A stretch of DNA of 11,641 nt from an uncultured Gammaproteobacteria bacterium (GTDB lineage Bacteria > Pseudomonadota > Gammaproteobacteria > Acidiferrobacterales > CAJVXG01). The position numbers were made by a program, and so were the translations under genes. The stretch covers positions 1 through 11,641 of the forward strand of contig CAJVXG010000034.1 in NCBI GenBank assembly GCA_913009215.1, written 5' to 3'. Numbering within the stretch: position 1 is the first letter of the stretch; the number at the start of each line of letters is the position of its first letter. Of the stretch, positions 7,200 through 11,641 are shown one piece after another. The notes beneath the pieces are model-generated. The model did not search any database. It saw only the letters and a program-made list of their open reading frames with translations, and had not been told where the DNA came from.

Positions 7200-8456
7200 T
7201 CAGGAAAATATACCTTTAAACATGTAGAAGAAAATGATCGCCAACAAGGCCCCGGCAGGCAGGGTCACGACCCAGGACATGAAAATATTGCCTACTACCC
7301 GCAAATTGAGTGCGGCTATACCACGGGCAAAACCCACACCCAGTACGGCACCCACCAGGGTATGGGTCGTCGATACCGGCAAGCCTGTAAACGTAGCCAG
7401 CACCACCGTACTGGCCGCGGCCAGCTCAGCGGAAAAACCACGGCTGGGCGTCAGCTCGGTAATTTTCCTGCCAATGGTGCGCATGACACGAAAGCCGTAA
7501 GTCGACAGACCAACAACAATACCGACACCACCCAGCAGCAACACCCAAACAGGCAACGGTGATTCTTGCATGACATCGGCACCATTGGCCTGCACAGTAC
7601 TGATGACGGCCGCCACTGGGCCGACGGCATTGGCGACATCATTGGAACCATGGGCAAAGGCCATGGCCGAGGCAGTGAAGATCATTAACACGGCAAAGAC
7701 CCGTTCGACGTTGGCGTAGTGGAAGTCGACGTCGGCTTCCGGGTCAATACGGATGCGTCGCACCAGTACGGCGCCAACAGCGGCTACCACCACAGAAAAA
7801 GCAGCGGCGATAAGAAGACCCTCCCCGGTCGATAGTTCCAGATTGGTGTGCTTCAGACCCTTCTTGATGGTCAACATGGCGATAATAAAGCTCACCAGGG
7901 CGATATAGAATGGACCGTACTTGATGGCGTTCGCCAATGGTTTCTTTTTATCCAGGATCAGCACCTGGATACTACGAAATATAAAGAAGGCCATCGTGCC
8001 CGCCAATATTGGAGACACTACCCAGCTCATAACCACCTTGCCAACCTTGGCCCATTGCACCGCTTCGATACCAACACCAACAATAGCAAAACCAACCACG
8101 GCGCCGACGATGGTATGCGTGGTCGATACCGGCCAACCCTTGGACGAGGCAATCATCAACCAGACCCCGGAAGCCAGCAGCGCGGCCAACATGCCATAGA
8201 CCAACAACATGGGTTTATCGGCAAAAACAGCGGTATCGACGATACCTTTACGGATGGTCGATGTGACTTCACCACCGGCAAGCCAAGCGCCAAGAAATTC
8301 AAATATAGCGGCGATGATAATCGCCTGGAAGGGGGTGATGGCCTTGGAACCGACCGAGGTTGCCATGGCATTGGCTACGTCGTTGGCGCCAATGCCCCAG
8401 GCCATAAACAAACCAAAGGCTGCCGCCAGCACAAGGTAAATCGTCATTTGATCCAT
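7200..8456 (-). CDS. pit: Inorganic phosphate permease, PiT family
   Basis: A 418-residue inner-membrane carrier of the PiT family (Pfam PHO4), which takes up phosphate, often as a neutral metal-phosphate, with protons or sodium. The two-fold internal repeat of the family is plain: GANDVANA at 23-30 pairs with GSNDVANA at 270-277, and PVSTTHT at 109-115 pairs with PVSTTHT at 360-366. About ten hydrophobic segments can be traced, with a basic cytoplasmic loop around 230-250 (VRRIRIDPEADVDFHY). The start ATG at 8456 lies six bases after the DUF47 stop, and an AAGGTAGGG stretch serves as ribosome-binding site. It is the second gene of a DUF47-pit pair. Sulfate permeases of the same family exist, but the DUF47 partner favours phosphate. 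No clear terminator is seen in the 91 bases after it. Confidence 0.95.
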   Translation of the reverse strand: MDQMTIYLVLAAAFGLFMAWGIGANDVANAMATSVGSKAITPFQAIIIAAIFEFLGAWLAGGEVTSTIRKGIVDTAVFADKPMLLVYGMLAALLASGVWLMIASSKGWPVSTTHTIVGAVVGFAIVGVGIEAVQWAKVGKVVMSWVVSPILAGTMAFFIFRSIQVLILDKKKPLANAIKYGPFYIALVSFIIAMLTIKKGLKHTNLELSTGEGLLIAAAFSVVVAAVGAVLVRRIRIDPEADVDFHYANVERVFAVLMIFTASAMAFAHGSNDVANAVGPVAAVISTVQANGADVMQESPLPVWVLLLGGVGIVVGLSTYGFRVMRTIGRKITELTPSRGFSAELAAASTVVLATFTGLPVSTTHTLVGAVLGVGFARGIAALNLRVVGNIFMSWVVTLPAGALLAIIFFYMFKGIFS

Positions 8457-8462
8457 AACGCC

Positions 8463-9137
8463 CTACCTTGCTAATAGTAACTGCAATCGACTACCGACAC
8501 GCTGGGCGAGATCAGCTACTTTACCTACGCCTTCAATCAGCTGGTAGGTAAATATCACGTCGGTAGGTCGTAAATCGTCCTCCAGACCAAACAATATATC
8601 CCTGAGTTGTACCTGTAACTTGTCGGTCTCGCTCTCGATAGCGTTGAGATCCCCGATCATGTCCTCCACCCGGTCGACCTCAATGCCGCGAAAACCGGTC
8701 TCCACCAGTTCGTCCAGTTCGTTAATGATTTTCAGTGCCTGTGCCGTTGCCACAATAGAGCGATCACCGAACTCGATAAAAAGTGTATGCATCGGCTCCG
8801 GTAAGGTCATATGTCTTCCCAGCACCAGTCCGGCAACGTCTTTGGCCTGGTTGGCGATTTTGTCCTGCATCATCAATACTTCCAGCAGGTCGCGCCGATC
8901 CACCGGCATAAACAATCCGGTCGGCAAATGATGCCGTAACTCCCACTTTAATTCGTCGGCCTCATTTTCCAACGCAGCAATCTCGCCACGTACCTTGGCG
9001 ATGGTATCCTGATCGTTAGTTACCAGTGCCTGGAAAAGGGGTTGGAGTTTGGAAACACAGGCATGGACCTTGTCCATGTGTTCTTGCAAAGGGCGAATTG
9101 GAGAACGCCCGAAAAGATTCGTTAAATACGATGTCAT
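8463..9137 (-). CDS. DUF47 / PhoU-like phosphate transport regulator (TIGR00153 type)
   Basis: A 224-residue, wholly helical, acidic protein of the DUF47 family, distantly related to PhoU. Family members sit next to pit genes and are thought to modulate the permease; the mechanism is not settled. The sequence shows the N-terminal LFGRSPIRPLQEHM, a long helix ending EIAALENEADELKWELRHHL, the segment FMPVDRRDLLEVLMMQDKIAN (the DRxDLxxLL-like core, about 76-96) and acidic helices EVDRVEDMIGDLNAIESETDK, as in PhoU-type four-helix bundles. There is no signal peptide or membrane segment, so it is cytoplasmic. The ATG at 9137 has AAGGA eight bases upstream. It leads a two-gene operon with pit, six bases away. 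A candidate promoter lies about 65 bases upstream. Confidence 0.92.
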   Translation of the reverse strand: MTSYLTNLFGRSPIRPLQEHMDKVHACVSKLQPLFQALVTNDQDTIAKVRGEIAALENEADELKWELRHHLPTGLFMPVDRRDLLEVLMMQDKIANQAKDVAGLVLGRHMTLPEPMHTLFIEFGDRSIVATAQALKIINELDELVETGFRGIEVDRVEDMIGDLNAIESETDKLQVQLRDILFGLEDDLRPTDVIFTYQLIEGVGKVADLAQRVGSRLQLLLAR

Positions 9138-9200
9138 TCTTTACATCCTTGACGTTGCCTATCAACGCCTCTCTTAATTATTGACTCTCTATTGGCGCGG

Positions 9201-9228
9201 AGTATACGTATCCATTGATCCGATGCAA
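9201..9228 (-). promoter_or_regulatory. Candidate sigma70-type promoter for DUF47-pit
   Basis: On the minus strand TTGCAT (9228-9223) is followed after 16 bases by TATACT (9206-9201), which matches the -10 consensus at five of six places. Transcription would start near 9194, giving a leader of about 57 bases before the DUF47 ATG. The sequence upstream is AT-rich, as often seen before promoters. This is found by eye and not tested. Confidence 0.4.
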
Positions 9229-9359
9229 GTAATATTTCACAAAATATTTATACGAAGTTTTAGGTGTATTTTTACCTGACTTTACAGATAAAAAAGGAGG
9301 GAGAAAGGGATATTACCGAACGGCACTCATCTTTAAGGAGACTATAGATTCAGACTGCT

Positions 9360-9435
9360 GTCATTCCCGCATGTCGTTAGCGGGAATCCAGGGGTTTAAA
9401 CGGCTGGATCCCGGCTAAAACCATGCCGGGATGAC
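9360..9435. repeat. 76-base nested inverted repeat (double-hairpin, REP/MITE-like)
   Basis: Two 32-base arms (9360-9391 and 9404-9435) are inverted copies of each other, identical at 25 of 32 places, around a 12-base centre containing the palindrome GTTTAAAC. Each arm is itself a hairpin: TTCCCGC pairs with GCGGGAA in the left arm, ATCCCGGC with GCCGGGAT in the right. Of the seven differences between arms, four form two compensatory base-pair changes and three fall in the loop. The GTCATTCCCGC...GCGGGAATCCAG type of sequence is, from memory, a widespread dispersed repeat in proteobacterial intergenic regions. Here it lies 42 bases beyond the hemB stop and could help end or protect the hemB transcript. 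There is no transposase gene in the window. Confidence 0.85.
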
Positions 9436-9477
9436 GGGTCGATTCCTGAATTTTCTTAAGTAAGTACCATCCAGGTA

Positions 9478-10509
<1,032 letters not shown>

Positions 10510-10518
10510 TTATAAGCC

Positions 10519-10545
10519 AGTGTAGCAGTTAAATCTGTTACGCAA
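10519..10545 (-). promoter_or_regulatory. Candidate extended -10 promoter for hemB
   Basis: On the minus strand TACACT (10524-10519) is preceded directly by TGC, forming an extended -10 element, with a weak TTGCGT (10545-10540) 15 bases upstream as a possible -35. It sits just after the adk terminator and would give a leader of about 30 bases before the hemB ATG. The -35 match and spacing are poor, so confidence is limited. Confidence 0.35.
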
Positions 10546-10569
10546 ACAGAAAACCCGGCCGGGCCGGGT
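10545..10569 (-). terminator. Rho-independent terminator after adk
   Basis: On the minus strand ACCCGGC (10569-10563) and GCCGGGT (10559-10553) form a perfect seven-pair, very GC-rich stem with a three-base loop, followed by TTTTCTGTTT. It begins 43 bases after the adk stop and separates adk from hemB. The T-run is interrupted, so readthrough is possible. Confidence 0.8.
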
Positions 10570-10612
10570 GTTCTGGGGTAATACTTTAGCGGCTCTAGCG
10601 CCTTCTGGCCTT

Positions 10613-11557
10613 TTACTTTTTCACCGCTTTCTTTTTGGTTTTCTTGGCCTTCTTTTTCTTCACGGCCTTTTTCTTGGTCGCTTTTTTCTTTTTTACTGCC
10701 TTCTTCTTCACTGCTTTCTTCTTCTTGGTGGCCTTTTTCTTTACCGCCTTCTTTTTCTTGGCAGCTTTCTTGGCAGCTTTCTTCTTGGCTGGTTTTTTTG
10801 CAGCCGTCTTCTTTCCCGGTTCGGCCTTCTTCGCTGATGCCGGCTTGGCCTCGGCCTTCTTCGCCGCTGCCGCCTCTTCAATCTTGCTCATGGTTGCCGC
10901 CAGAGGTCGAATCTGGGCCTCTATAATATTGCTGACGTTCCTGAAGATCTCATCGACACCGCCAATACCACGTACGGTGCGCAATTTACCTTGCGCTTTA
11001 TAATAGGAAGTCAGTGGTGCAGTTTGCTCCTCATAGACCTTGAGGCGACTACCCACGGTATTTTCATTATCGTCAGAACGGTGTTGCAGTACACCGCCAC
11101 ACTCATCGCATTTGCCCGGATTCTTCGGCGCCGTGAAATAAATATTATAGATAGCACCACAGGAACCACAGGTACGGCGACCGGTAAGGCGCTTCATTAA
11201 CACCCCGGTATCCACATCCACCAACATGGCCAACTGCAAAGCCTGCCCCATACGGGCCAGCATGGCATCCAGGGCCTGGGCCTGCGGTATATTTCGCGGA
11301 AAGCCGTCAAGGATAAAGCCTGACTTGGCATCAGGTTTCGCCAGACGCTCTTGAATAATACCGAGTACGATGTCGTCGGTCACCAACTCACCGGCATCCA
11401 TAATAGCCTTGGCCTTCTTGCCGATCTCGGACCCGGACTGCACGGCGGCACGTAACAGGTCGCCGGTGGAAACCTGAGGGATATTGTATTTTTCAACCAG
11501 TAACTTGGCCTGGGTCCCCTTACCGGAACCCGGTGCTCCTAGTAGTACGATTCGCAT
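10613..11557 (-). CDS. adk: Adenylate kinase with zinc-type LID and long Lys/Ala-rich tail
   Basis: A 314-residue adenylate kinase (ATP + AMP to 2 ADP), about 100 residues longer than the usual enzyme of about 215. The core is complete: P-loop GAPGSGKGTQ (7-16), AMP-binding STGDLLRAAV (30-39), LDGFPRN (83-89), the LID start GRRTC (126-130), then NTVGSRLKVYEEQTAPL and a normal C-terminus near residue 215. The LID has two CxxC pairs (Cys130/Cys133 and Cys150/Cys153), the structural zinc site lacking in E. coli Adk. From about residue 232 the protein becomes a basic tail: 46 lysines in 83 residues, the rest mostly Ala with Val, Thr and Pro, like the C-terminal domains of AlgP and histone H1. The start at ATG 11557 fits MRIVLLGAPG, the usual Adk N-terminus; the frame extends upstream to 11593 without family sequence. 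The tail is in frame with no break and is followed by a terminator, so it is part of the gene. Its function is unknown. Confidence 0.95.
   Translation of the reverse strand: MRIVLLGAPGSGKGTQAKLLVEKYNIPQVSTGDLLRAAVQSGSEIGKKAKAIMDAGELVTDDIVLGIIQERLAKPDAKSGFILDGFPRNIPQAQALDAMLARMGQALQLAMLVDVDTGVLMKRLTGRRTCGSCGAIYNIYFTAPKNPGKCDECGGVLQHRSDDNENTVGSRLKVYEEQTAPLTSYYKAQGKLRTVRGIGGVDEIFRNVSNIIEAQIRPLAATMSKIEEAAAAKKAEAKPASAKKAEPGKKTAAKKPAKKKAAKKAAKKKKAVKKKATKKKKAVKKKAVKKKKATKKKAVKKKKAKKTKKKAVKK
10661..10759 (-). repeat. 33-base tandem repeat (three units) in the adk tail
   Basis: The tail contains three successive 11-residue units of the form KKKKA(V/T)KKKA(V/T) (residues 267-277, 278-288 and 289-299), equal to 33 bases each; a partial, altered unit follows. 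The DNA units vary in AAA/AAG choice, so the protein pattern is conserved better than the bases. Such repeats can change copy number between strains. Confidence 0.65.
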
Positions 11558-11641
11558 GGTTTTCTCGTCCCATTTTGTTGTTGTTACCCACAATGCAGGG
11601 GTTTTGTAGAGCGGGGTAAACTACCTGTTTGCAGGCCCGGT

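Larger units (their letters stand above)
9138..9477. other. Intergenic region between hemB and the DUF47-pit operon
   Basis: This 340-base stretch has no credible coding frame. It holds a ribosome-binding site and candidate promoter for DUF47 (9201-9228), an AT-rich part (about 9229-9300), a purine-rich run on the plus strand (9291-9310) with no gene after it, and the inverted-repeat element at 9360-9435. No standard terminator with a T-run follows hemB. Confidence 0.7.

Noticed and set aside
7848..8474. Plus-strand frame of 208 codons opposite pit
   Set aside because: Composition is His/Asp/Gly/Gln-rich without domain features, as expected of the complement of a membrane protein gene; pit is unmistakable.
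9267..9290. Possible Pho box (CTGTAAA...GGTAAA) before the DUF47-pit operon on the minus strand
   Set aside because: The second half-site is poor, the spacing is 10 rather than 11 bases, and it lies about 40 bases upstream of the candidate -35, so it is too weak to annotate.
10568..10837. Plus-strand frame with a Leu/Phe/Gly-rich, membrane-like product, and a similar one at 10635-11003
   Set aside because: They are the complement of the lysine/alanine codon repeats of adk; the hydrophobic look comes from CTT/TTC/TTT on the opposite strand, and there is no ribosome-binding site or family match.

Overview
The window reads as ordinary chromosome from a Gram-negative, ubiquinone-making proteobacterium, most likely a gammaproteobacterium. 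The grounds are a ubiE-ubiJ-ubiB cluster (UbiJ is largely a proteobacterial protein), a CtpA plus YibQ-type envelope pair, a HemB with the cysteine-free metal loop of the Pseudomonas type, and an outer-membrane beta-barrel protein. No phage, insertion sequence, CRISPR array, tRNA or rRNA was seen. The species cannot be named from this sequence.

Layout. Positions 1-2711 (plus strand) hold a tight cluster: the 3' part of a carboxy-terminal processing protease (ctpA), a YibQ-like divergent polysaccharide deacetylase whose best start is a non-canonical ATT inside the ctpA end, a DJ-1/YajL-family protein overlapping it by ATGA, and a GNAT acetyltransferase. From 2718 to the end every gene is on the minus strand. 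In transcription order (right to left) these are: adenylate kinase (adk) with a long lysine/alanine tail and a Rho-independent terminator; hemB with its own candidate promoter; a 340-base intergenic region holding a nested inverted-repeat element and a candidate promoter; a DUF47/PhoU-like gene followed by a PiT phosphate permease; a DUF971 gene leading the ubiE-ubiJ-ubiB operon; and a solitary beta-barrel protein that converges on the plus-strand cluster with only six bases between the stops.

How the genes work together. CtpA and YibQ act in the cell envelope, probably in peptidoglycan or periplasmic processing. UbiE, UbiJ and UbiB are a methyltransferase, an accessory lipid-binding factor and an atypical kinase/ATPase of aerobic ubiquinone synthesis. 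The DUF47 protein and Pit form a phosphate-uptake pair. HemB makes porphobilinogen for haem, and Adk balances adenine nucleotides.

No wholly new system is evident. The points most worth a second look are the ATT start of yibQ, the polylysine tail on adenylate kinase (with in-phase A-rich slippery heptamers), the double-hairpin repeat with compensatory changes near hemB, and the Slam-like barrel without a TPR domain.
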